The notes beneath the pieces are model-generated. The model made no database searches. It saw nothing but the letters and a program-made list of their open reading frames with translations, and was not told where the DNA came from. From positions 38,642,038 through 38,706,037 of the forward strand of contig NC_089741.1 in the NCBI RefSeq assembly GCF_040412425.1: a stretch of DNA of 64,000 nt. The letters run 5' to 3'. Positions 40,835 to 53,213 of this stretch are shown one piece after another; position 1 is the first letter of the stretch; every line of letters begins with the position of its first letter. Source of the stretch: Macrobrachium rosenbergii (taxonomy: Eukaryota > Arthropoda > Malacostraca > Decapoda > Palaemonidae). The position numbers and the translations under genes are program-made.

Positions 40835-41210
40835 TAAATGCGCCGAAGTTTTTTTCGGCGCAATCGAGTTTTCTGTACAGCGTATAATGCTGTATGAAAC
40901 TCTCAGCCACGGCCCATGAAACTTTCAGCCACAGCCCGATGGTGGTGTGTTGTATAGGTGCCAAACGCATGATCGTGGCTAAATTTAACCTTAAATAAAA
41001 TAAAAACTACTGAGGCTAGAGTGTTGTAATTTGGTACGTCTAATGATTGGAGGGTGGATGATCAACATACCAATTTGCAGCCCTCTAGCCTCGGTAGTTT
41101 TTAAGATCTGACGGCGGACAGAAAAAGTGCGGACTGACAGACAAATAGCCAAAGTGCGGACTGACAGACAAATAGCCATCTCAATAGTTTTCTTTTAAGG
41201 AAAACTAAAA
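40835..41210 (+). mobile_element. Foldback repeat family, copy A
   Basis: Begins AAATGCGCCGAAG with a local hairpin (GCGCCGAA/TTCGGCGC), has AGTTTTCTGTA near the left end and GGAAAACTAAAA at the right, and contains the long inverted pair ACTACTGAGGCTAGAG.../...CTCTAGCCTCGGTAGT. A 25-bp segment (AGTGCGGACTGACAGACAAA) is duplicated near its end. It lacks the CCACCGAAA/TTTCGGTGG hairpin of copies C-E. Confidence 0.85.
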
Positions 41211-41231
41211 ACCGACATATTTCCTTTCCAG

Positions 41232-41321
41232 ATGCGCAAGGCAGAGAGGAGAGGTGAATACCAGCTGGATAAGCTCCAAGCTCAGGAAGACCTGAAGTTG
41301 TTTATCCAAGGGTATTCTTGA
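41232..41321 (+). pseudogene. Coding-like pocket, possible exon
   Basis: Directly after a good acceptor (TTTCCTTTCCAG|ATG) lies an open stretch of 29 codons with strongly charged coiled-coil composition (MRKAERRGEYQLDKLQAQED, then LKLFIQGYS) ending in TGA; a GTATTC donor at 41312 is possible. It abuts repeat copy A. No family recognised and no partner exon found. Confidence 0.2.
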
Positions 41322-42044
41322 CTTTTGAACTTCGGGACAAGTTGTTCTGGATACGAGAAGGAACAAGTTGCTCTCCTTCACAGATGAAAATGAAGAAGAA
41401 GATCGTGTTTATGCAGGAAGGCACGCAAGCTGTCTCTTGGACAATAACTATAGATAGTGTGGGTGTTTGTGCACTCGGGGATAAACTCAATATATATTTT
41501 ATATTAAGAATTTCGTCATATAATTTACACTTTTATGAAAAGTGAGATTATTATCATCATATTAAACATACTTAAATAATCATATAAAGTATGTAAATAA
41601 GTATGTACGTATGTATGTGTCATGCAGTCTTTGCACCTCCTATCCTTTAATTCCTCTCATTTCCCAAGTTTTCTTTCTGCTCCCCAAAGAGATTTCCTAT
41701 GGCTTACCAAAAATCCTTTATAGCTTGCCTTCAAACCATTAATAAATGACAATAATTTACGATTACCGATAAGTACAAAATGCCTTGGCCGAGTGATGTA
41801 AGCAGGAGTGGGACACAGTGAGGCCAAACAGGGTAGGAGTAAAACAAAGTATGAAAAGCTTGTTGTAAATCATCTACATTCCATACGCATATATTCATCT
41901 GGACGCGTAGAATCCTTCCTGACTTATCTCACATTCTTCTCTTTTTCTCACGGGCGAGCTCAGTTCGTGCTACTATGTTTTGATCACTACAAAAAGCTTC
42001 TACGATTCGTCGGTTCTCTTCAGTAACCTCAAATTTTCTCTCCA

Positions 42045-44070
42045 AGTTTTTTTTGAAGAAAATAAAAAAAATGTTCTTCAATTTCCACCAGTGAAGTGAA
42101 AGAATGAAACAGTCCCTCCAAACTTTCTAAAAAGCAACAAAACGTTTTCTCCAACTTTCTCCAGAGAAAATTAAATACTTTCTCCAATGTCAAGCAAGGA
42201 GATTAAACATTTATTACCAATGTCCCAAACGAAAATTAAGCATTTTCTCCAATGTTAAAAAAAAATTTAACATTTTTACCAGTGTCCTCAAAGAAAATTA
42301 AACATTTTTGCCAATGTCCTTAGAGAAAATTCTGCATTTTTACCAGCGTCCTAAAAGAAAAATCAACTTTTTTTTGCTAGTGTTCTAAAAGAAAATTAAA
42401 CTTTTTTACCAGTGTTCTAAAAGAAAATTCAACTTTTTTTACCATTGTCCTCAAAGAAAATTCAATTTTTTTACCAGTGTCCTCAAAGAAAATTCATTTT
42501 TTTACCAGTGTCCTCAAAGAAAATTCAATTTTTTACCAGTGTCCTCAAAGAAAAATCCATTTTTTACAAGTGTCCTCAAAGAAAATTCAATTTTTTACCA
42601 GTGTCCTCAAAGAAAATTCAATTTTTTTACCAGTACCCTCAAATAAATTTAAACTTTTTTACCAGTACCCTCAAAGAAAATTCAACTTTTTTTACCAGTG
42701 TCCTCAAAGAAAATTCAATTTTTTTTACCAGTGTCCTCAAAGAAAATTCAATTTTTCTTACCAGTGTTCTCAAAGAAAATTCAATTTTTTTTACCAGTGC
42801 CCTCAAAGAAAATTAAACTTTTTTACCAGTGTCCTCAAAGAAAATTAAGCTTTTTTACCAGTGTCCTCAAAGAAAATTCAATTTTTCTTACCAGTGTCCT
42901 CAAAGAAAATTCAATTTTTCTTACCAGTGTTCTCAAAGAAAATTCAATTTTTCTTACCAGTGTTCTCAAAGAAAATTCAATTTTTTTACCAGTGCCCTCA
43001 AAGAATATTCAACCTTTTTTACTCAGTATCCTCAAAGAAAATTCAATTTTTTACCAGTTCCCTCAAAGAAAGTTCAACTTTTTACCAATGTCTTCAAAGA
43101 AAATTCAATTTTTTACCACAGTCCTCAAAGAAAATTCAACTTTTTTACCAGTGTCCTCAAAGAAAATTAATTTTTTTTACCAGTGTCCTCAAAGAAAATT
43201 CAACTTTTTTACCAGGGTCTTCAAAGAAAATTCAACTATTTTTACCAGTGCCCTGAAAGAAAATTCAACTTTTTTCACCCGTGTCCTCAAAGAAAATTCA
43301 ACTTTTTTGTACCGGTGTCCTCAAAGAAAATTCAACTTTTTTACCTGTGTCCTCAAAGAAAATTCAATTTTTACCAGTGTCCTCAAAGAAAATTAAACTT
43401 TTTTACCAGTGTCCTCAAAGAAAATTAAGCTTTTTTACCAGTGTCCTCAAAGAAAATTAATTTTTTAACAGTGTCCTCAAATAAAATTCAACTTTTTTAC
43501 CAGTGCCCTCAAAGAAAATTCAACTTTTTACCAGTGTCCTCAAAGAAAATTCAATTATTTTTTACCACAGTCCTCAAAGAAAATTACAATACTGTAACAG
43601 TGTCCTTAAAGACAATTCAACTTTTTTACCAGTGTCCTCCAAGAAATTAAACTTTTTTACCAGTGTCCTCAAAGAAAATTAAACCTTTTACCAGTGTCCT
43701 CAAAGAAAACTAAACTTTTTTACCAGTGTCTTCAAAGAAAATTCAACGTTTTTACCAGTGTCCTCACAGAAATTTCACCATTCTTACCAATGTCCTCAAA
43801 GAAAATTTAAATTTTTTACCAATATCCTCAAAGAAAACTAAACTTTTTTACCAGTGTCCTCAAAGAAAATTCAGTTTTTTTACCAACGTCCTCAAAGAAA
43901 ATTCAATATTTTTACCAATGTCCTCAAAGAAAATTTAACATCTTTACCAGTGTCCTCAAAGAAAATTCAACTTTTTTACCTGTGCCCTCAAAGAAAATTC
44001 AACTTTTTTACCAGTGTCCTCAACGAAAATGAAAACATTTCCTCCCATGTCCTCAAAGAAAACTCAACAT
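42045..44070 (+). repeat. Minisatellite, ~32-33 bp unit, about 60 copies
   Basis: Consensus unit on the plus strand: TTTTTTACCAGTGTCCTCAA then AGAAAATTCAAC. Unit length varies between 30 and 34 bp through slippage in the T-run. Copies at both edges (42.05-42.4 kb and 44.0-44.07 kb) are more diverged than the core. The long overlapping open frames (up to 232 codons, repeating VLKENSIF / SSKKIQFF / PQRKFNF) exist in all three plus frames because the unit has no stop codon, so they do not indicate a gene. Confidence 0.95.
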
Positions 44071-44569
44071 TTGTCTCCGAGAGAATCTGCCTTTTCCTCA
44101 GACCAAACGAAAACCAGTACTGGAAAATAAAGGACAATCTTAAAGTCCTCTCAATCGTACACAATAATCCGTCCGTGTTCAAAGGCGTTCTTCTCTCGCT
44201 CCTGACTGAGAATCCTTCCAAACTCCCACTCAGAACTCCATTCTAAGTCATGAAAGCATGGAATAAATCGTTCATTTCGTTTATACTTCAATACCTCACC
44301 ACATTAATACTTCAGTACCTCATTATCCTATATCTTTCGAATGAATACAAACCCATATACGTGAGTAAGAGTGTCAACTTTTTGACAAATGTATAATCTA
44401 TGAAAACGCAGATGCGTATGTGTGTGTGTGTATATGTTCACTGTCGCATAATTTCCCAAGAGCCACATCGCTCGTCACCACAGCCTCAAAAACAAATATA
44501 TGTTTACACCACAACCAGGAAAGTTAGGAAAATATATTACGCGACATTTTTGAGCCGAAAGAGACAAAA

Positions 44570-44698
44570 AAAAAAAAAAAAAATCAAGGTGTCGAATCAA
44601 GACGACTATCGACGGGGCCCAGAAGTCGACGAGGTCGATTCGGGATTCAGTCGACGTTATGAATGGCGCAGGCATGAAATTGTTATGGCTACTGGTTG
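44570..44698 (+). pseudogene. Coding-like GC-rich pocket
   Basis: An open stretch of about 36 codons with charged composition (KVSNQDDYRRGPEVDEVD, then SGFSRRYEWRRHE) after a poly-A/poly-K tract, ending in TGA. GC and CpG content are above the surroundings. No family, no start and no splice sites that I can defend. Confidence 0.15.
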
Positions 44699-44708
44699 AT
44701 TAATTACG

Positions 44709-44987
44709 AAACCGTCGATGGTGGTGGCCTATCCTAAATCGTTGCCAGAAGTACGGTTATGGCTAACTTTAACCTTAAATAAAGTAAAAACTACTGAGGA
44801 GGCTTGAGGGCTGCAATTTGGTATGTTTGATGACTGGAGGGTGGACGATCAACATACCAATTTGCAGCCCTCTAGCCTCAGTAGTTTTTAAGATCTGAGG
44901 GCGGAGAGAAAAAGTGAAGACAGAATGAAGTGTGGACGGACAAACAAAGCCGGCACAATAGTTGTCTTTTACAGAAAACTAAATAAC
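44709..44987 (+). mobile_element. Foldback repeat family, copy B (5'-truncated)
   Basis: Starts inside the family at the ...GGTGGTGGCCT block and ends with TACAGAAAACTAAA. The central inverted repeat (GGGCTGCAATTTGGTATGTT / CATACCAATTTGCAGCCC) is intact. Confidence 0.85.
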
Positions 44988-45102
44988 ATAGAGAGTCTTT
45001 GCAAGTGACAATGTAAGGCCTCTTATAAACTGTCAAAATACTGTAAGCTTCCGTTTACTGCATAAGCAGTATTATATCAGTCAGGTTCAAAATCATATTC
45101 TA

Positions 45103-45415
45103 ACAGTTCTTGGATAGCTATCCAGGAACTGTATACATTAACGGTCTCAGTTAACTGGATAGCTATACATGAATTGTATACAAAAACTCTCAGCTAACTG
45201 GATAGCTACCACATGCTGTATACAAAAACTGTCTTAGTTACCTGGATAGCTATCCAGGAATTGTATATAAAAGCTGTCTCGGATAACTGGATAGCTCTCC
45301 AGGAACTGTATACAAAAACTCTCGGCTAACTGGATAGCTATACAGGAACTGTACACAAAAGCTGTCTCAGGTAATTGGACAGCTATTCAGGAACCGTATT
45401 CAAAAATGTCCAGCT
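45103..45415 (+). repeat. Minisatellite, ~44 bp unit, ~7 copies
   Basis: Unit GGATAGCTATCCAGGAACTG followed by TATACAAAAACTGTCTCAGT and TAACT, with point differences. The block GGATAGCTATCC is itself a perfect palindrome in some copies. Confidence 0.9.
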
Positions 45416-46532
45416 AACAAAGTAAGCTTGTTAATATTAACCACACTTCTCCGAGGGTTATAGGGTGTTTGCTTGGAAAGTCAGCAGTTCATGACAACCT
45501 AAAATGATCACTAGTCCCTCTAGTGTAGGCCCTTAAGGGAAGGCAGAACCCAGAAAGAATACCAAACACTTGATCTGCCATTTTTCTTCTTGCCTCGTAA
45601 CAGTCAGAATACCACTACCCACAAAATGTAGATGAACCCAAGGGGACACTGAAGTTTTACCAACAGAGCCTTACCCAACCTCCGTCAGAGTGACCTTCAA
45701 ATTATGGAAAGGAGCATAATCGTCTGTCAAGTACCACAGGCCGACAGCATCGTCAATCAAGGGCGGAGAAGACGCCATTAATCAAAGCTCCCAGGATTTA
45801 TCATGAGGCAGAGCATGGATTCACTACTGGGACTTTGTCAGGTAAATCCTGGGCCTTTGTCAAATATACACATATATTCAGCTTTACACCTCAGGGGATT
45901 CCGGATGCCATTTACCGCTCTTTCCACAGGCAGCAACCCTGAAAAGTCGACTAATCACCAGGCACACCGGCTGGATCGACCCTGCGTCTGTAGCTGGTAA
46001 GGTGGGGTCGGTAAAATGCGGGTTTAGGTGTGTTCGTGTGTGTGTGTGTACGTGTACAAGTCCATATGTAAAATTATGTAAATATATACACAGCGTTCTC
46101 TCTGCCATCTTGAAAAGGAGACGAATGTTTATTCAATGATATACGACACAGGACGCAACCAGTTTACGAAATTACAAGCTACCTCTGGTAAAGTGTGATA
46201 TGCAAAGTGTGGAAAAAGGACTTGCGTTTGGAAAATCGGCCTTGGCGTACGCTGACGCAACACGCAAAACACACACGCACGTGCATTCCATACGCACAGA
46301 TATATATAAACTTATCAATTTTCTGGGATGAGATTGATGGCTCAATACCTTCTCTACACTGGGTGATATCCACTACAGTCAACTAGCCACCAATGCATAA
46401 TTGACTGCTTAGGCCTTAGGTCAACAGATCATAAGTAACTGTTCAGAAAACGGACCCAAAAATGACTTTTTTATTTGTCCACGGATTCGAACTTATTTCG
46501 CTGGAAACTGAGCTACGAATGACACACACACA

Positions 46533-46533
46533 C

Positions 46534-46596
<63 letters not shown>

Positions 46597-46597
46597 A
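46533..46597. repeat. (TA)n microsatellite
   Basis: About 32 TA units with one interruption. Confidence 0.97.
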
Positions 46598-46849
46598 TGT
46601 TGATTTCCTTTACAAGCAGAACTATAAAATACTGTCAAGCAGAATTAGCTTAACAAATAAAAAAAAGTAACAATAATAATGTAGCGCTCTATCTGCCAAT
46701 AATCACAAGACAGTTACGGAGTGAACCCAATTCTTGCAGCGCCAGAAACTTAATCACACAGATTACACCAACAGCGGAACGCTTTTATATAACATGAAAA
46801 AGATGGATCGCTTTTATCTTATCTCGCGACCTAGTAACAGCTATCATTA

Positions 46850-46989
46850 CTCTCTCTCTCTCTCTCTCTCTCTCGCAAAGGAAAATATCTACGGAAAAAT
46901 CTCTCTCAAGGAAAATATTTATGGCAAAACCTGCCGTTAATATTTCTCTCTCTCACAAAGGAAAATATTTTCGGCAAAACCTGCCGTTA

Positions 46990-47035
<46 letters not shown>

Positions 47036-47093
47036 GGAAATATGACCGCCAAACCCGCAAGTATTTTCAAACACAGTTACACGGAAATTCACG

Positions 47094-47152
<59 letters not shown>
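46850..47152. repeat. (CT)n and (TA)n with a duplicated spacer
   Basis: (CT)12 at 46851-46874 and (CT)18 at 46996-47031 flank two copies of a 50-55 bp block (AAGGAAAATATTT.TGGCAAAACCTGCCGTTAATAT), followed by (TA)28 at 47096-47152. Confidence 0.9.
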
Positions 47153-47154
<2 letters not shown>

Positions 47155-47290
47155 CAACGAATTACGCACCTGTTTTTAGTCAAATGTCGTGGTAGCAGCT
47201 CGGATATAGAAGTCCCTTGGGCTAGCAATCTTATCTCAAAGACTCACAGCACATTTCTGAAGCTTCTCTCTGGCTTCACGCAAACTTTTT

Positions 47291-47340
47291 AACTTCCGGT
47301 CTCCGGATCTGACGCATTCGGAGACTTCCGGTGACGTAGG
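47291..47340 (-). promoter_or_regulatory. ETS-type motif pair with CRE half
   Basis: On the minus strand: TACGTCACCGGAAGT (47324-47338) and, 24 nt further, ACCGGAAGT (47292-47300). Two perfect ETS/GABP-like sites with an adjacent CRE half are typical of TATA-less metazoan promoters. No downstream ORF was recognised on either strand, so this is a motif observation only. Confidence 0.25.
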
Positions 47341-47397
47341 TGACAATCATAAGCGGTGGGAGGCAATTTTTTCACGTATGGAGAAAAGGGGGTTTAA

Positions 47398-47572
47398 TAT
47401 ATATATATATATATGTGTGTGTGTGTAAATATGTATATATAACATATATAAGTAATATATATATATAAATATATAATATATATAATATACATATATATAT
47501 ATGTATATATATATATAATATTTATATATATTTTATATATATTCATATATATACGTATATATACTTTTGTAT
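47398..47572. repeat. TA-rich microsatellite tract
   Basis: Imperfect (TA)n with GTGT and ATAC interruptions. Confidence 0.95.
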
Positions 47573-47890
47573 ACGTATACGTCCACGTGCATGGGGATGA
47601 AACCTAACGCAGTTCAAAGTCTTATTTTATAAATATCCAGTGACGCTGAAACCTTACGCAGGGAAAAGAAAGGTTCCTCCAAGAGGGAATTCCCACCAGG
47701 TGAAGACGATTTCTTGACATCCTCGACCGGAAACCAAAATCCTAAATTTAAATCCCTCCCTCCCCCTACGAACATTCACTTAGAGATAATGACAATATAT
47801 ATATAGTGAAAAAAAATGTCGGGAGCAATGACAAATGTTGACGTATATAGTGAAAAAAAAATTCAGAAATGCACCTCTGTCTTAAGGGCG

Positions 47891-47953
<63 letters not shown>

Positions 47954-48028
47954 GTTGTCACCTCCTGGTTGTTTATCTTTTCTATAAACACATGAACCTT
48001 ATTCAAAATTAACTTTTATGTATTATGA

Positions 48029-48109
<81 letters not shown>

Positions 48110-48199
48110 AACAAGGCTATAATATAGAGAATTAAAAGCCACAGTACACAAATAACTTTATACATAAATATTTTTAACACTATTGTGGCTTTTATTTTC

Positions 48200-48239
<40 letters not shown>

Positions 48240-48240
48240 T
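47891..48240. repeat. (ATT)n and two (AAT)n microsatellites
   Basis: (ATT)21 at 47891-47953, (AAT)26 at 48030-48107 and (AAT)13 at 48200-48240. The ATT and AAT arrays are in opposite orientation and could pair. Confidence 0.97.
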
Positions 48241-48683
48241 GAATATATAGCAGCAGCAATAGCAGTAATAGTAGTAATAGCAGTAATAGTAGTGAAAGCA
48301 ATACAAATTGACATTGTTACTCTGTACAACCGCATTTACCTAAATATATAAACTGGATTTATCGGACCCTTTCGAGATTACATTAAATCAACAGGCACCG
48401 TGTTCCTCTGGTTTTAATGAAGGCCTTTTTCTTAATGCATTACGATTGACTGTTTGGACTGCATCCAAATGGCGTCACAACGACACAGGTCAACGAGGGC
48501 GGTTGAATCTAGATTGATAATTCCTTGGCAAAAGTTAGAAGTCCTTCAATACTTACGAGGATGTTGGGACTGACGTCAGATATATCTTCACAAATATTAA
48601 CAATGACATCAATGTATATGTAAATATAAATATTTACATATACGTATATATAATATATGTGTATTATATAGAAGAGCAGGCAA

Positions 48684-48686
<3 letters not shown>

Positions 48687-48751
<65 letters not shown>
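48687..48751. repeat. (TA)n microsatellite
   Basis: About 32 uninterrupted TA units. Confidence 0.98.
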
Positions 48752-48753
<2 letters not shown>

Positions 48754-48754
48754 A

Positions 48755-48926
48755 ATTCAATCAACACACGTGATCGTGTTTCACAGAAATATTTTCGACT
48801 CATGTCAGATCGAACCCCGTTCGTCAAATGTAAAAGCCAGGGCGCTACTAACAACTGTGTGGGTTACTTGCAGCGCCGTGGCCTTTCCATGAGAGACCGG
48901 GGTTCGATCTTGACGTGAGCCCGAAA

Positions 48927-48930
<4 letters not shown>
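48755..48930 (+). mobile_element. SINE-like fragment with B box
   Basis: A non-repetitive 175-bp island between two (TA)n arrays. It contains GGGGTTCGATCTT (B-box-like) preceded by TGCAGCGCCGTGGCCTTTCC, and an inverted match TCGAACCCCGT upstream (48810-48820). No good A box and no cloverleaf, so it is not a tRNA gene. Confidence 0.35.
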
Positions 48931-48932
<2 letters not shown>

Positions 48933-49015
<83 letters not shown>

Positions 49016-49041
49016 ATGTATATATAAAAATAAATAAATAA

Positions 49042-49109
<68 letters not shown>
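48933..49109. repeat. (GT)n(TA)n compound microsatellites
   Basis: Short (GT)n leading into (TA)40, a TAAA spacer and (TA)33. Confidence 0.97.
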
Positions 49110-49112
<3 letters not shown>

Positions 49113-49403
49113 AACTAAGCTACTTAATTTTTAAGGTAATCCGCGACCTAGTAAATAAAATCACTGACCTCCCATTGTTTACAAAGCAAGCCTACAGCTT
49201 CCTATTATTTTTTTTTATCCCTAACTCCTCTTCTTATATATTCAGGCCTAGATCAAGAGCATTAGCCTACCCATCACATGATCTCATGCATATCAAATCC
49301 TGTCTTACAAATAAAAAAAAAAAAGGAATATAATCTATCACTGAGAGAAGGCTGGTTGAAACACTCAACACGTACCGATCATCACATGGACTTACATTAC
49401 TTA

Positions 49404-49407
<4 letters not shown>

Positions 49408-49467
<60 letters not shown>
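49408..49467. repeat. (CT)n microsatellite
   Basis: About 29 uninterrupted CT units. Confidence 0.98.
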
Positions 49468-49468
<1 letters not shown>

Positions 49469-49799
49469 GGGGGCACCCCCTAAATGGCACTTTCATGGGT
49501 CAGTTCATACTACCGAAGTAAGTAGAGAGAAACTGTGCATGCTAATGAGTTTGGGAATTTCGTCCATCACATGATCTCTTCAAGGTGAAGAGAGGTATGG
49601 CTTCACAAAATCAGCGTAAGAGAAAAGAGAATTAAAGACAGATAAAAAAGAATAAACAACTTACGCAAATAAAAATGAGTAAAATAAATAAAAAATAAAG
49701 GCAAAAGCAAAAGATAAAGAAAAAACAATTGCCGTCAATAAGGTGCAATGAATTTGGAATGTCAACATAGGTCAGTATTTCTGGAAGTCGAGTGAACTG

Positions 49800-49800
<1 letters not shown>

Positions 49801-49849
<49 letters not shown>
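49801..49849. repeat. (CT)n microsatellite
   Basis: About 24 uninterrupted CT units. Confidence 0.98.
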
Positions 49850-49850
<1 letters not shown>

Positions 49851-50536
49851 AGTGAAGAAACTTTGGACAAAACCGAATTTACTACAAACTAATAAATGAC
49901 AAAAAAATGAATAATAAAATGTCAACCAAACAAAAATGAACTTGAATATAAAAAATAGAGATATAGATCACATCACGTGGCTTATCATAACATATTTACC
50001 ATTAGGTTTTAGGGTACCACATTATAATTTACGCCCCGTGTACCATAGTCTCCTCATTATTCAAAAACGACAACGGCATAAAAGCATACGAAACAAAACA
50101 CCGATAAATTTTTTTTTTTTTTATTTCGATGCCAGTAATCCCGAGTGTCAATTATGCCGGCTGTACTTAGGTACAACAAAAGTACAGTATTTATGGTTCA
50201 ATAACGTAACACACATGAACCTCAAAACAAACAAATAAACTGCAAAGGGGTCCTGGCTCCCATTCATACCAAATGTCCTTCGGTGCAGGACACTCTTTCG
50301 GAATCGGGGGAAATCGCAAAACGAGAAAAATCCGGATTCACAGGATAATTCTGCCTCGTAAAGTACCTAGCGCACCTTTCACGCGCCGTCGATTCCCTTC
50401 CTCATCGTGGCTATCAAAACGCTTAATGTTAGGTTCATTCGTCATTGGTTGGTGTAATGTTCTCGTGTTTGGGGTGCAGGACCCTCGCCCCCTTCTTTTT
50501 TATTTTACTTTTTTTTCATGTCTCCATCTTGTGGAG

Positions 50537-50575
50537 CAGTGGTTCTTAACCAGGGGCGCGAGAGGATGCCTATGA
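50537..50575. mobile_element. Orphan hAT-type terminus
   Basis: CAGTGGTTCTTAACCAGGGG matches the left end of the complete element at 53214 for the first 15 bases. No matching right end is seen before the microsatellites at 50.67 kb, so it is probably truncated. Confidence 0.45.
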
Positions 50576-50667
50576 ATAATTAATGCAAAATATATTTTTT
50601 TATATACACATGTTATTTTGTTTTGCAAAAAGATAAATATAAAATAAAATAAATTGAAATAAAATCA

Positions 50668-50734
50668 ATAATAATAATAATAATAATTATCATTATTATT
50701 ATTATTATTATTATTAGTTATTATTAGTATTAAA

Positions 50735-50822
<88 letters not shown>
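50668..50822. repeat. (AAT)/(ATT) and (TA)n microsatellites
   Basis: (AAT)6 facing (ATT)9 around 50690, a hairpin-capable pair, then (TA)41. Confidence 0.97.
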
Positions 50823-50823
<1 letters not shown>

Positions 50824-52008
50824 TGACACAGGCACATATTATATGGATGGAGAGATATTTATATGCAGCGTCTTTTCTGTACAGGAAAGGACGTCATGAC
50901 TCAAGAAAATAAGACACAGACCGGACACATCAACTCTCGTATGTTGACCAACTCATTTCCTGTCAGTGGGACCGTGACAGGACAGAGGCGATCTGTGCGA
51001 TCCCTTTAAATGCTCTTGGGCAAATCTGGGGCACGCGAGAGGAGGGAGGAAAGGGAGGGAGTGGCAAGGGATGTGGGCACGCTTTTTATGACAGGAAGGA
51101 ATTACGAAGTTTGGAAAATGGCAAAATTGTTATTTCTGTGCAAATCATATTGTCGTCTGCCAGATTAAGTTCACTAGCCTTTCGGCCACCTCGGCTAAAG
51201 TCATTGATCAAAAATCTTGCTATAGACCTTTAAAATCTGGTCACTATCGCATTCATTCACGCTGGTGGCTCGCAGGTCTCAAGCTGACCCATTCTCTCTG
51301 GCATCATGCCATTCCACGTCACTCAAAGCTCCTTAATGCCTTGCCCATCACTGCCCTTGGGATTTTATAAAATCTCAGCGGTAATGGGGCACACATTACT
51401 AAAACTGTACAAAGATGTTCTCTCACTGTTCGAAAGTCTTGGGTATTACTTTTCCATGTTCCTTACCTAGAGGCAATTCAGATAAACGGTGACCATAATT
51501 GCACACTGCAAAGTACTAAGATATAAAAAAAAACTTTGTTTTAAGGTGAAAATGACAAGACAGGCACACTTACGTAATTCACAGATTCTTGCTGCGCAAA
51601 AAGTCTGTTCTGTTGTGTTTCTGCTCTGGGCAATATCAAAACACCATTCAAAAATACATAGGTTAAATGACCATTTAAAGAAAATAAGAGAAAAGCAAAG
51701 AACTGAACGTTTTGCTAAAATTGCATCTTCAAATCTTAAAAGCCAAAAGACGCATGAATAAAATAGCCATTTTTTTCTGGTGAAATATAAAAAAATATAA
51801 AGAGAAACATCTTCATATTTAGGCACAAGACTACCTTTCTCAAACTATAAACAACACTACGTACCTTTCTGAAACTATAAAACACCTAATTCCGGCAAAA
51901 CCTTGTGGAATGCCAAGCAACAAACACAACAACGCAAAAGACAGATAGATAGAATTTGCAATCAGCAACACCACAACACTCAAATAATCAAATAACTCAA
52001 AACAAGTA

Positions 52009-52403
52009 AAAAATGCGACGAAGTTTCTTCGGCGCAGTCGAGTTTTCTGTACGTCGTATAATCAAAGCCACCGAAAATAGATCTATCTTTCGGTGGTCTC
52101 GGTACAGATATGTATGAGCCGCGGCCCACGAAACTTTAACCACGGCCTGGCGTGTATCGTTGCCAGACGCACGACTATGGCTAACTTTAACCTTAAATAA
52201 AATAAAAAGTACTCAGGAGGCTAGAGGGCTGCAATTTGGTAGGTTTGATGATTGGAGGGTGGATGATCAACATAGCAATTTGCAGCCCTCTAGCCTCAGT
52301 AGTTTTTAAGATCTGAGGGAGGACACGAAAAGTGCGGACAGAAAAAAGTGCGGACGGACGGACAAAGCCGACACAATAGTTTTCTTTTCAGAAAACTAAA
52401 AAA
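52009..52403 (+). mobile_element. Foldback repeat family, copy C
   Basis: Full-length copy, about 395 bp. It has the hairpins GACGAAG/CTTCGGC and CCACCGAAA/TTTCGGTGG, the central inverted repeat around GGCTGCAATTTG/CAAATTGCAGCC minor variants, and ends AGTTTTCT.../CAGAAAACTAAA. Confidence 0.9.
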
Positions 52404-52674
52404 ATTAACCAATCTTAAAGTGACTTAAAAATTTTGTTAATAAACTACTACAGAGGAAAACAAAGTAGAGCAAACATTCTTGATAATTACAACCAGCCAG
52501 GTATTACACCACCCAATTACGTGTCTTGGCTAGACAATCCCATCCAAAGCGTGATGTGATTGATAAAATCCTACCTGCTCTCCCGTGATATTTTAAAGCA
52601 TTTGTATTTTTTTATATATAAAACATCCTATCTCTTTTATGTATATGAAATTTTATGTTTATATAAATTATATA

Positions 52675-52925
<251 letters not shown>

Positions 52926-53213
52926 AATGATGGCAACTAGCAGTTAACAATTTAGGTGATCTGAAAGGTTTCGACACAGCGTATAAAATGGCTTATGAGA
53001 ATCCCTAAATATAACAGGAAAGTTTTTTTTAATCAAAATTCACGTATACCTCACAAACGACACACTGACCTAAGAAGGAAAACAGAATGAAAAAACTCGT
53101 CACTCAGGACGTACAATCAAAACGCCTTTCATAATTTACGATGACACAGTAATTTGCATAAACATCTTGACTATTAAATGACTTACAGATGAATGACAAT
53201 CATTGGTTTAATT

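Noticed and set aside
42445..43428. Overlapping long open frames (up to 232 codons) on the plus strand
   Set aside because: They are three-frame readings of a ~32-bp minisatellite without stop codons; there is no start context, no splice sites and no single preferred frame.
42045..44070. Regular short repeats resembling a CRISPR array
   Set aside because: There are no unique spacers; the whole unit is repeated head to tail, and the genome is eukaryotic.
48860..48915. tRNA gene
   Set aside because: Only the B-box-like GGTTCGATC is present; there is no cloverleaf.
51489..51826. Open frames of 90 and 119 codons on both strands
   Set aside because: AT-rich, overlapping on opposite strands, no domain, no splice context.
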